From Temnothorax longispinosus (Eukaryota > Arthropoda > Insecta > Hymenoptera > Formicidae), in contig NC_092367.1 of the NCBI RefSeq assembly GCF_030848805.1, positions 5,363,019 through 5,427,018 of the forward strand: 64,000 bases of DNA, given 5' to 3'. Below the pieces are notes generated by a model that made no database searches, was not told the origin of the DNA, and was given only the letters and a program-made list of their open reading frames with translations. The first letter of the stretch is position 1, and the number at the start of each line of letters is the position of its first letter. Both the position numbers and the translations under genes were made by a program. This document shows positions 10,082 to 19,864 of this stretch, piece after piece.

Positions 10082-13000
10082 ATGGCGCAATTACGATACA
10101 CCCGTAATCTGTTTCTGCGTGGGATCTGCATCATATACCTGTTCGCGTTCCTCAGCTTCTACGTGCAGATTCCAGGTAAGCGGACTCCATACGCAATGCC
10201 TCGGCATAACACCGAGGCTGAAGCACCAACGCCGACCGTACGTTCGCGAGTTCTTTTCGTTTCTTCTTCTCGTTGACGCGAGACTCCCCTCGTTATTCGC
10301 GCGTCAAACGTTCGGGGAACCGCTTGATACTTGATACTCGTGCCACGTTAACGAGCGATAAATGTTGATTAGCGATCGCAATACGGTACTCCATCAGCTC
10401 TCCTTCGCTCGTATTCGATTGCGCTTCTTCTTGCGTAACGGAATTTTATATGCCTACGCGAATCGATTGTAATTTTAGAACATGATTTTGGAGCGTAAAA
10501 GAAATACAGAGTTCATTTTAGGATATATAATCCCACTTCTTGGCGTTTTAAGCTGAAGTTAATAAATTATTATTATTATTATGTAAATTCCCACTTTTGG
10601 GAGATTTGAGATACAATATATTGCGATGTTATTGATTAATAAAATACATGAAACAGGATTGTACGGCGACAATGGGATCCTACCAGCCAGGACGCAGATG
10701 GATCTCAAGGCACGTGCGACGTTGTTCAATAAGCTGAAGCAGAAGCCAACATTCTTGTGGCTGGCGCCGTATCTCGGTCTGAACGTTGAATATATGCTGG
10801 ACGTGCTGGCTATCCTCGGAACTGTTCTCTCCTTCGCAGGGTACGTTTGCAAATGACAAGATTAAAGGATATTTTTATATATGGGAATACTTGTAAAATG
10901 CAATCTGTTTAGAAGTGATACTCGAGGCCTGTTTGTTTTAGCTGAACTTCTTGCACAGTGCATCTTTCCTCTTCTTTTTACATTGAAGAGAAAAAGAGAA
11001 AAGCTGTACTGTGCAAGAAGTTCAGCTAAAACGTACAGGCCTTTACTGTTCATAAATTCTATTATATTTCATGAATATATAAGTAATTCTCATGAAATCG
11101 TAGTGGAGTTGCTAATGCCTGAAATTTATATTTGATTTCAGATTTGTCACGCAGAAATTCTGTATTGGGCCAGTATTTGCAGGGCTATGGACCCTATATT
11201 ACTCTTTATACCAAATTGGTCAAACATTTATGTTCTTCCAATGGTGAGTTATACTATTTTGTAATCTATATTTAGATTTCTCAATCCTACTGCAATCCTT
11301 AACATTTGTTCACGAATACGGAATACGGTGTACTACAATTAAAAAGTAATTCAAATATACATCACTCAATGTTTATACTCTTGTGAATATATTAGCTGCC
11401 TGACTATTTAGGTTGCAGTCCACTTGACGCAACAAATGCTTCGAAGTATTTCTCGATTGGTCAATCAGTAAAATTCTTTGTTCTGATTGGTCAATCAAAC
11501 GCTTCGAACCATTTGTAGTGTCAAGTGGACCTCAGCCATAATAATTTAATTCCTTGATAATTAAATCTTGCGTATGCATTCAACTTGTAGGGACGTTCTA
11601 TTACTGGAGGTTGGATTTCTATGTATACTTATCGCACCGTTTTGGTATCCTTACCGCGGAACGCCGACCGACGGCGTGTCTCTCTGGGCCGTGCGTTGGC
11701 TGCTCTTCCGCCTCATGTTTGCTAGCGGAGTAGTGAAGCTCACTTCAGGCTGTCCGCTTTGGTGGAGCTTAGATGGTAAAATCGTTTTCACTGAATCTAA
11801 CATGTATAATGTTTATATACGTTGGTTACGATATATTTGTTATTTGTTTTTGTTTTGCAGCTCTAAATGTCCATTTTGAATCGCAATGTATACCAACTCC
11901 TCTAGCATGGTACGCGCATCATCTGCCAACGTGGTTCCTTCGATTATCCAACGTTTTTACAAACGTCATCGAGCTTGCTGTACCAATTTTATTTTTCTTC
12001 ACGCACAGAAAAGTGAGAATAGTAGCATTTTACTTACAGGTATGTAATAATTGCCTACAATAGGCTGTAACAGAACATCTACAGACTTATGTCGATTGGT
12101 CAATTGGTTGGCTTTTTTTTTTAACAATACTTTAATGTTACTGTTCTAGGTGCTTCTACAAGTTTGCATTATCGCTACTGGAAACTACAATTTCTTTAAT
12201 TTCCTTACCATTTGTCTATGCATATCCTTGCTGGACGATCAGTTCTTTTACAAACAAAAATCTAAAGACAATGAATCCTCTATTATGAATTATTTTTCTA
12301 CATTTGTAACTATATTTATTTACGGAGGAGTGCTGTATCAAGCATATATTTACTACGGTCTTAAGATAACAGAGAACTGGACCATTGAATCTAATATCAG
12401 TACGTATCTATCCTATTAATAACCAGTAATAATTTGTGTCGTCTTACAATTAGCGTTTGTATTGATCGTTTGCATAATTGCATCTTTTTTTTATAGCATT
12501 TACACCAGAGCAATTTGATTATGTTCTACTTCACGCGATACCAATTTCTATTTACATCAGTGCAGCAATTTTCACATTAGCGTCATTCGAATCGATAGTC
12601 ACTGCTATAGCTTCTCACCGAGGCACACTTGATACAACAATAACAGTGATAACCACGATTTTATATATCAAAACTATAGCCTGGATCTTTGTTATAAGTA
12701 TTGTAAGTACATCAGGCAGCTTTAAGCGTGCCCGAGTTTATAATTACTAAAAGCTCAGCGCAATACGTAAGATGTTACATGGATATAAAGTGTGAGGTAA
12801 ATGTGCTCGCAGGTACCGTATTCCACTTTGCATCAATCTACCAACTTGACAATGCTTCATGACCTAAAGCAGATACATGCGAAAGTGGATCATCTTCATA
12901 TAGCAAATAGTTACGGATTATTTCGTCGTATGACGGGAGTCGATGGTAGACCTGAAGTTGTGATAGAAGGGAGCGACAGCATTGACGGGCCCTGGAAGGA

Positions 13001-13806
13001 ATATGAGTTTTTATATAAACCAGGAAATGTTAACAACTCACTACCATTTGTCGGTGAGATATTTTCACATATTTATGTATTAAGCGTTTCTCTTTATGTT
13101 AATACATTATTTTAGCTTGTTAATAAGCTAACACGTTGTAAAAGATACAAATTCTTTAACAATGTTTCTTTCTTGCAGCACCTCACCAACCTCGTCTCGA
13201 TTGGCAAATGTGGTTCGCTGCTTTAGGTACATATCATCAAAATCCATGGTTAATGTCACTAGCCTATCGTTTATTGAGCGGACAGCCCGAGGTACTGGCT
13301 TTAATGAATACTGTCGAGAATCCATTTCGAGACAAACCGCCGAAGTATGTTAGGGCTAGTCTTTATTATTATCGTTACACGTCATGGAGTCAAACGTGAG
13401 TACAATCTGTTATAAATAAAATATATACATATAACGTATATGTGCTTCAAATGTATGTGATTGCGTGTGATTGGATTTATAGACTAGAATAGTATTAATT
13501 TATTCCTACTGTTCTCGTGCATACAGATCGACTCGTGCTTGGTGGACTAGAGAAAAAATAGGAGAGTATTTCCCAATATTCAGCCAAACTCATCCTCCGC
13601 TTCTCGAATATCTGACAAAAATGAAGATTCTTCAGGAGAAGTCGGGCTTCAAAGTCACAAATGAACCAGTCAAATTGATTCTGGACAACCTTAGGTCTTT
13701 AGTCAGTAAAATAGAACCGAGTCTAATTTTATGGGGCGTTTTTACAGCCGGTTGCACGGTAATCGTGACAGGTTACAGCAGTTCGGCAGTATCGAAAAAG
13801 AAATAG
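10082..13806 (+). CDS. Lipase maturation factor 2-like ER membrane protein
   Basis: Multi-pass endoplasmic reticulum protein of the LMF1/LMF2 family. LMF1 is needed for folding of secreted homodimeric lipases; LMF2 is its less-studied paralogue. Ten exons join in phase: 10082-10175, 10657-10840, 11142-11243, 11591-11775, 11861-12039, 12150-12399, 12497-12702, 12813-13053, 13179-13395 and 13527-13806, 645 residues. The first membrane segment is at residues 11-30. Family landmarks are FMFFQWDVLLLEVGFL, RWLLFRLMFASGVVKL, CPLWWSLDALNVHFE, TPLAWYAHHLP, the conserved C-terminal RRMTGVDGRPEVVIEGSD, and LDWQMWFAALGTYHQNPW. A final hydrophobic segment lies just before a basic tail (VSKKK). The ATG at 10082 follows a CpG-rich leader. 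Introns 2 and 3 each contain a hairpin element. LMF2-like is favoured over LMF1 by overall resemblance only. Confidence 0.9.
10926..11041. repeat. Hairpin MITE-like element in LMF2-like intron 2
   Basis: The left arm from 10926 (GGCCTGTTTGTTTTAGCTG, then AACTTCTTGCACAGT) pairs with the right arm ending at 11041. About 33 of the outer 35 bases match, with a looser A/T-rich interior. The whole would fold into one stem of roughly 55 base pairs. It has no coding capacity. Confidence 0.8.
11411..11537. repeat. Hairpin MITE-like element in LMF2-like intron 3
   Basis: The left arm (11411-11468, GGTTGCAGTCCACTTGAC at its tip) and the right arm (11483-11537, GTCAAGTGGACCTCAGCC at its tip) are reverse complements over about 55 bases with about 78% identity. 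It looks older than the 9148 element. Each inner end carries a GATTGGTCAATC motif that is itself nearly palindromic. Confidence 0.75.
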
Positions 13807-14005
13807 TTTCTGAGCGATAATCATTATAAAAACTTGATAAGTTACACAAAGCTGCAAGGTATTGGATATTAACAAAATATAAAATGTAAGCTGTAATCTA
13901 TATGTATATCAGCTAAATGAGAATTATTTGCATACAGTGTAACTTAGAGACACAAGATACTTTTTGCATGTGAGATATATAAATCTGCATTTCTCCTTTC
14001 CATCT

Positions 14006-14152
14006 AATAGATCTCTGTTAGATAATATTAACCATCATGTCGTGTATAATAACATTGGCGCGAGACACTGCTGTGCTGTGTCTCTTAATAAAACCATTTC
14101 TTCCAATAGATGTCTGTTAGACAATATTAACCATCATGTCGTGTATAATAAT
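14006..14152 (+). repeat. Direct repeat, 99-bp spacing, in probable 3'UTR
   Basis: A block beginning AATAGATCTCTGTTAGATAA at 14006 recurs at 14105 with two substitutions (ATGTCTG for ATCTCTG, GACAAT for GATAAT) and includes TAACCATCATGTCGTGTATA in both copies. The repeats lie immediately before and after a candidate poly(A) signal. Confidence 0.85.
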
Positions 14153-14819
14153 ATGATGATGCATTTAAAATAAATCTACTGAGAAAACTTATAAAAAGAG
14201 AAAAAGGAAAGGCATATCATTTTACGTAAAATTACTAGAGGATTTAACGTGTGCAATGAACGAATACATTCAAAGTATATTATGTGTCCCATTTACACTG
14301 TTAGTAATCTATATTTCATGTTCACTCGTTACAAAAAGTATGTGGTATGTGATTTGTAATGTTCAGTACATATATATGTCGTATGTATGTATAAATTGGA
14401 TCTCTCATTTCATGCTATTGCATCGCTTTATTAGCGTTAGTTTCGCTGATTTTAAGAAACGATATTGAGTATTTATAATGAAACAAAAGAAAATACATCT
14501 GTGTTATGGTAAAAACGAAAAAAAAAAGGAGACACTTCGGTATATACAAAACATATTTTCTTATATAAACCTCATTGCTACATTTTTTCTAACGTCTTTT
14601 ACAAATAGTACAAGTTTCTCGATATTATTTACACAGGTTGTAAATAGGTCGCGACAAACATGCATTTGTTTAAAAAAGAAAACAAAACAAAACATTTTTC
14701 TACGTTACACGTATTTGTCTAAACTACACTTGTCAGTAGCCGTTCTTATGGCCTTCGTAAAATCTATAAATGTAATTTTATAACCTACTTACAAATTATA
14801 GATAATGTGTTTGTACGCA

Positions 14820-14822
<3 letters not shown>

Positions 14823-14880
<58 letters not shown>
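14823..14880. repeat. (AT)n microsatellite
   Basis: Pure alternating AT for about 58 bases, self-complementary and likely length-polymorphic. Confidence 0.97.
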
Positions 14881-14882
<2 letters not shown>

Positions 14883-15127
14883 TAAACTTTCCAGATCACT
14901 GTTGTTAATTATCACAGTTGTGTAATACATTACGAGTTATTTTCAGAAGATTATATTTGTAATAAATAAAAGCTAGTCTTTTTTTTTCTACGCCCATTTA
15001 CTTTAATATAAAAGAAACTGTAAACGAAAATGTTAAGTAAAAAAAATGTACCATGTTTGCAGACAAATAAAACTTTAATGCTTCCTATATTGATTCCGTA
15101 TTCACTTGAAGATCTCGAGAATAAGCG

Positions 15128-17887
15128 TTATTTCGTGATTTTGTATTTTTTGCGAGTCGTTCTGCAGCTACATACTTCAAAATTCTTTTGCGTTGTGACG
15201 CCTGAATTGAGTTGAGAATCGCTATCAGCCGGAACGTCTAAGCTATCATTTTTATTTAGTTGCAGACTAAGCACAGACTTTGCACTATTATGTTTTCTTT
15301 TCCTTGAAACAGTTGAAACAGTCGGAACGACAGTCGGCTTTGTGGTCGACTTTGCTACAAATATCGTTTCTGGCCCTTGCACTTGCAATATAGTGTTCGA
15401 CAAACTAATGGGAAATTTAAATAATTGCAGTAGGCGAGTTCGCAGTAGCTGGTATTCGGCGCTCTCCGTTTGCGCAGGTCGAGAATTTGTCGTTGTTGGT
15501 TCTGGGTTTTGCTCATTTCCGAACTCATATTGTTGACCAGATTCGTTCTGATAGTCGTACAGTAATTTCCAAAGGAGCAAATTCTTCCAACCTAATAAAG
15601 TCGCTTGATTCGGCAGAATTACATTACTCGTGTCCCCTTTTTCAGCGTCTTCATTAACACTGGTAGTTTCCTTCGACTTATTCGATTGTTCGTGATCTTC
15701 CAAACTCGCATTCGGTCTACTACATTCCGGTGAAGCTTTACTTGAAGGGCTTTCTTTAGCAAACGAGAAGATGCACTTCAATGATTTATATAAATCCACA
15801 TCTTGTTGGTCACAATCATGGTAATCACTTATTAAAAACTGACCAAATTTGTAAAATTGCATCTCTTCCTCGACACTGAGAAAAGGAAGTATAGAGTTAG
15901 TTACAGAGAAATGTGTAGGGATATCAATAAGAAATTTTTCGTTGAAACCTAAATCGTAGTCTATAGATGTGTTTTTAATTTTACTCTTTTTGGTCTTTAG
16001 TGTCCTTACGTATCCTTCAAATGGAAGTGGCGGTATAAAGAAATCATTTTCACTATCTTCTGATTGACCGAACATTTGCGTTCTAAATTTTTCTATTAGT
16101 TCATCATTCTGCAGTCTGTTATTTACCATGTTCATGTGTTCTTTTAAAGAAACTAAATATTGTTTTTCTCTGTTATTCAATTGTACATAATTCAGAAAAT
16201 TAAGATCCGGCATATCAAGATTGGCGTTTAACAATGTCAATGTGTTGTATAATTTTTTCGTGTCGCGCGCAAGCTGTTCGGTATCGTCAAGTTCTTCAGA
16301 ATTATTACATTTAATTGAAAGTGGCAGACAAAAAGTTTCATACAGTCTTAATTGAATATCATAAATCTGTACAGTGTGTTGTTGCCTGTCCTGTAAGTAT
16401 TTCCTGTATGCGAGTTTATTGTGCATTTTTAACATACTACTGGACATCTTATTTTTATTATTTATTGATATTTTCCTGCCGGGGAACATAATATACGGTC
16501 TAGGTATACTTTCGAGACTGACACCTTTCTGTACGTATTTCAGTAACGCGGTATATCGATGTCGCACTTGTGTTCTTGACTTGTCGGAAAAATACGTGGC
16601 TATCTTGGACCAATTGTTATTGTATTTTATGTACAGATTAATTAACGCCACGTCATCGTTGACCGTCCATAGATTTGAACATTTTTCCAACACCGTGCGG
16701 TAACGCTGTTGGAGTTGTATCGAGGTTCGATGCGGCATTACGGCGCTTGAGATTTTAGGGAAGTCCGTGCCGTATCTCTGCACCGCTTTCATGAGAGTCG
16801 ACGTTTCCACGACGGTGAATCTACCTTTTCTCAAATGCGGCGATTTCCTGTACATCCACCGTACGTAAATTTGTTGCTTGGTTCTGTGCCGCATGTGATT
16901 GGCGAGCTCGAACCAGGGAATGTAGTCACCGACGCGGACCGCTTCTATAACTTTTGCGATATGTCTATCCTCCTGCTTGGTCCAAGGACGCCCGGACGAC
17001 GGCACTTTCTTAATAGTGTTATATCTAATGAAACATTGGTACGCGCTACGATTTGTCCCTAGCTTCCGCGTAATAGCGTCCCAATCTTGACACTTAAATT
17101 CTCTCGTATACTTCAGTAGTTTACCATCCTCCGCGCTCGTCCATTCATCCTTCCTGAACTCGGGATGCAGGTAGACATTCCACATAGCTCGGCATTCAAC
17201 CGGTGTATGCCTATTGTCGAAATCCATGACAGAGATTTTATACCAGTCGAACTCTCTCTCGCCGACCGCTCCCACCATCTCGTTAAAATTTCTGGGGATC
17301 ACCAATTTAGTTTTATCGTCGATCTCTTCGTTGAATTCTCCGCACAGTACCGATTCGATAGCTTGATTGTTTATGGCGTTTAAAAGCGTTTCTCTGTCCT
17401 TTCCTGACCAACGGCACGTCCTGCTCAAAGACGGCAGGAACAACTCGCCACGGGCCTCCTTCAACTTGGTGTCGTAATTCTTGGGAGCGCTGAAGTAATT
17501 CTTGTCCTTGAAATATGGCATACCGGCGTTGATGATCGTCAATTTGTTACCGTAGCTCGACTCATCCTTGGCCTTCGTTATTTTCTCGTCCAACAGCTTT
17601 ATTTTCTGCTCGCACTCCTCCAACAATGCGGTCAATTTCCTCTTGGTTATTGTCAAGCCCGTGATCAACTTCGTATTAATCTCGTAAGCGTTCAGAGATT
17701 TGTCGATATGCCGATTCGTACAGAGATAGTCGACGTAGTCATCGTTGTTAGAGTCCTCGGCGTCCGATGACGCGTCAGATTGCTGGTTGCTAACACATTG
17801 TTGCAATTTCTCTCTCGCGGACAAGGCTAAAGCTTCATCCAGAGCCTTGATATCGGCCAGAATATCCAAGTCGTCACCTTCGCTCAT
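15128..17887 (-). CDS. SNAPC4: snRNA-activating protein complex subunit 4 (SNAP190)
   Basis: Largest, Myb-type DNA-binding subunit of SNAPc. SNAPc binds the proximal sequence element of snRNA promoters and recruits RNA polymerase II or III. One uninterrupted frame encodes 919 residues. An acidic N-terminus (1-55) precedes a short coiled-coil-like segment (75-108). A half Myb repeat (about 158-241, RTCRWSGKDRETLL) is followed by four Myb repeats: 247-293 (DEWTSAEDGKLL), 299-349 (RPWTKQEDRHIAKV), 353-402 (KGRFTVVETSTLM) and 406-452 (LWTVNDDVALINL). This four-and-a-half repeat layout is diagnostic of SNAPC4. The C-terminal half is low in recognisable domains and ends in a basic tail. The start is supported by position and by the acidic start MSEGDDLDILADI. 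A donor-like GAGCTAG|GTAAGT near 18240 on the minus strand suggests a spliced 5'UTR. It is the only long gene here whose coding region has no intron. Confidence 0.93.
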   Translation of the reverse strand: MSEGDDLDILADIKALDEALALSAREKLQQCVSNQQSDASSDAEDSNNDDYVDYLCTNRHIDKSLNAYEINTKLITGLTITKRKLTALLEECEQKIKLLDEKITKAKDESSYGNKLTIINAGMPYFKDKNYFSAPKNYDTKLKEARGELFLPSLSRTCRWSGKDRETLLNAINNQAIESVLCGEFNEEIDDKTKLVIPRNFNEMVGAVGEREFDWYKISVMDFDNRHTPVECRAMWNVYLHPEFRKDEWTSAEDGKLLKYTREFKCQDWDAITRKLGTNRSAYQCFIRYNTIKKVPSSGRPWTKQEDRHIAKVIEAVRVGDYIPWFELANHMRHRTKQQIYVRWMYRKSPHLRKGRFTVVETSTLMKAVQRYGTDFPKISSAVMPHRTSIQLQQRYRTVLEKCSNLWTVNDDVALINLYIKYNNNWSKIATYFSDKSRTQVRHRYTALLKYVQKGVSLESIPRPYIMFPGRKISINNKNKMSSSMLKMHNKLAYRKYLQDRQQHTVQIYDIQLRLYETFCLPLSIKCNNSEELDDTEQLARDTKKLYNTLTLLNANLDMPDLNFLNYVQLNNREKQYLVSLKEHMNMVNNRLQNDELIEKFRTQMFGQSEDSENDFFIPPLPFEGYVRTLKTKKSKIKNTSIDYDLGFNEKFLIDIPTHFSVTNSILPFLSVEEEMQFYKFGQFLISDYHDCDQQDVDLYKSLKCIFSFAKESPSSKASPECSRPNASLEDHEQSNKSKETTSVNEDAEKGDTSNVILPNQATLLGWKNLLLWKLLYDYQNESGQQYEFGNEQNPEPTTTNSRPAQTESAEYQLLRTRLLQLFKFPISLSNTILQVQGPETIFVAKSTTKPTVVPTVSTVSRKRKHNSAKSVLSLQLNKNDSLDVPADSDSQLNSGVTTQKNFEVCSCRTTRKKYKITK

Positions 17888-19864
17888 GATGAATGAAGAT
17901 GTATGCTTCTTATCTACCTTTCGATTGCTGTGGCAAATAAATCAAACGATATACAATGTATCAGATTAGAGATTTGGCAGACAAAATATAGAGACTTACA
18001 TATACAGATTCCTACAATCACAAATGCCCAAAGGAATAAGGTCCGAGTCCTCGAAAAGTTCTCTCATGCAACGTTGAACTATGAAACAGCAACACCGGAT
18101 GCATCATAAGAAAAATCGACGAACAAAAGCAAACGTTTCTCTTTTGTGCCTCTCCCACACTGTGGAAAACAACAATAGACATTGAAAATTGACAATCTAA
18201 TATGCCGTTTAATAAAATTGAAAGAGTTAAAGGACGAACTTACCTAGCTCTCAATTGAGCGAGAAGACAAAGTACCGTTGCTATCCTCAGAGAGTCTCCT
18301 TGCGCGTCGCGCAACAATTATAACAATATAACGATATTGTCAAACGAAACGAGATCCCAGAGTCATCGCCCCACTTCATCGCCTCACTTCATTAGCGCTT
18401 GCTCGCTCGTAGCTACGAGTCACCGTGACAGAACAGAAGCACGAATGTCTCTCTTCCTTCCGCTCTAACGAACACGTTGAACACCCATCTCTCCTCATCC
18501 CACTATTTTTCCTCCAGACGAAGCAGGCACAGCGAAGCGTCGCTCGCAGGTCACAGGTCACACGTTGCAGCCGTTGCAGGGCAACAAATCACGCGCACGC
18601 CAAGCGGCGCAGGTGTAGCAGACGCCGTGGTTGGTCGCTCAGTCGCGTATACACGTCTCGTCACAGCGAGTCCAGCGAGACCGTGTCGACGCCCGGTCGA
18701 CCGTGATTGTTGTCCAGGTGGTGCGGTTTATCGACAAAACAAAGAAACATCGGGAGATGGACGGGACGCCGTTCGAGAGACGCTCGTCGCGTTAATTCGT
18801 CGGCGTCTCGCGGGTGACTCGCTTCAAACGGCTCGTTCTTCCGGTTCCTACGGAAAAATTGATATGTGAACATCGCGAACGGAAATTTAACGGTCCCGAC
18901 GCGCGCTATCGCCGGCGTGGAGAAGTGATCCAGAGCGGGAACACTGAAAATTCATACTTGGCAGTCTCGGGGACTCGGGGGAGCTTCCGAATAAAGGTGA
19001 ACGTTCTGCTGCGTCGCAGATACAAAACACGAGCGTGCGAAGCTCGGTCACGTGGTCCCGCGGTGACGTAACGCCGTCCAGAAGGTGAAGGGAACGCGGC
19101 GTTTTCGAGTCGAGGACTCGTCTCGAGGGTTTTTCAACGCCCGTTCCCTCGTTTTGCTTCTCTATCCGACGATCTCGACGCCGATGAGAGGGAAGGATCC
19201 TCGTACGACGCGATCCGAGCTTTCCGCGCGCGGCCCGATCTCGCGGACGACGGCGCCACGGTAGCCGGTTGGCGCGCGACGCCGAGCGGCGAGGAACCGG
19301 AGCAACGGACCACGGCGTTTTGACATTCGGCCGGAAGTAGCGCACATATGTTTCCGACGTCGCCGCTGCGGAGGCGCGGCTGCGCAGTCGGCCCGCGGCC
19401 CGAATATGTCGACCGAGGAGCGGCGGCGGAGTTGATGTATGACACGCAGACGACCACCGTTATCATGACCACCGTCGCGGCGATATCCTTCGGCTGAGGT
19501 GCGCCCCGGTGCGAGCCGACCTGCTGACGATCGCGAGGAAGGAGACCGCGTTGCCCGGCGACGTGCGCCGTTCGCGAGAAATCGAGAACGGGCCTTCGCT
19601 CTTTCCCTCTTTCGCGCTCTCTTTCTCGCTCCCTCTCTCTCTCGAGGGGGACAGTGGTGGCCGAGGAGGAGTAGGAGGAGGAGAGGTCCAGCCGCGCGAG
19701 AGAGCGCCGCGCCAGATCGCCGTGCCGTCGTACCGTATCGTACCGTACCGTGCCGTGCCGTTCCGGGGGCGGTGATCGGCGGGCTCGGCGGAGCGGAGCG
19801 CAGCGCGGCGCGAGGGGTCCCCTATGTCAAATCGACGTCGGCGACGAGGACGTAGCGCGCCAGC
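17888..19864. promoter_or_regulatory. Head-to-head SNAPC4 / Nak promoter region and Nak 5'UTR
   Basis: No separate gene. From about 18370 to 19860 the DNA is CpG-dense with runs of CG-containing hexamers, as in an unmethylated broad promoter. Open frames there overlap on all strands because stops are rare in GC-rich DNA. A pentamer repeat (CCGTA/CCGTG units, 19720-19765) sits about 100 bases before the Nak start and would be in its 5'UTR. Confidence 0.5.

Larger units (their letters stand above)
13807..15127. other. LMF2-like 3'UTR and convergent intergenic DNA
   Basis: Non-coding and AT-rich. AATAAA at 14087-14092 and 14169-14174 are candidate poly(A) signals for the LMF2-like gene. A 47-base direct repeat (14006 and 14105) and a long AT microsatellite (14823-14880) are present. 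No gene is seen. The SNAPC4 3'UTR enters from the right. Confidence 0.55.
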
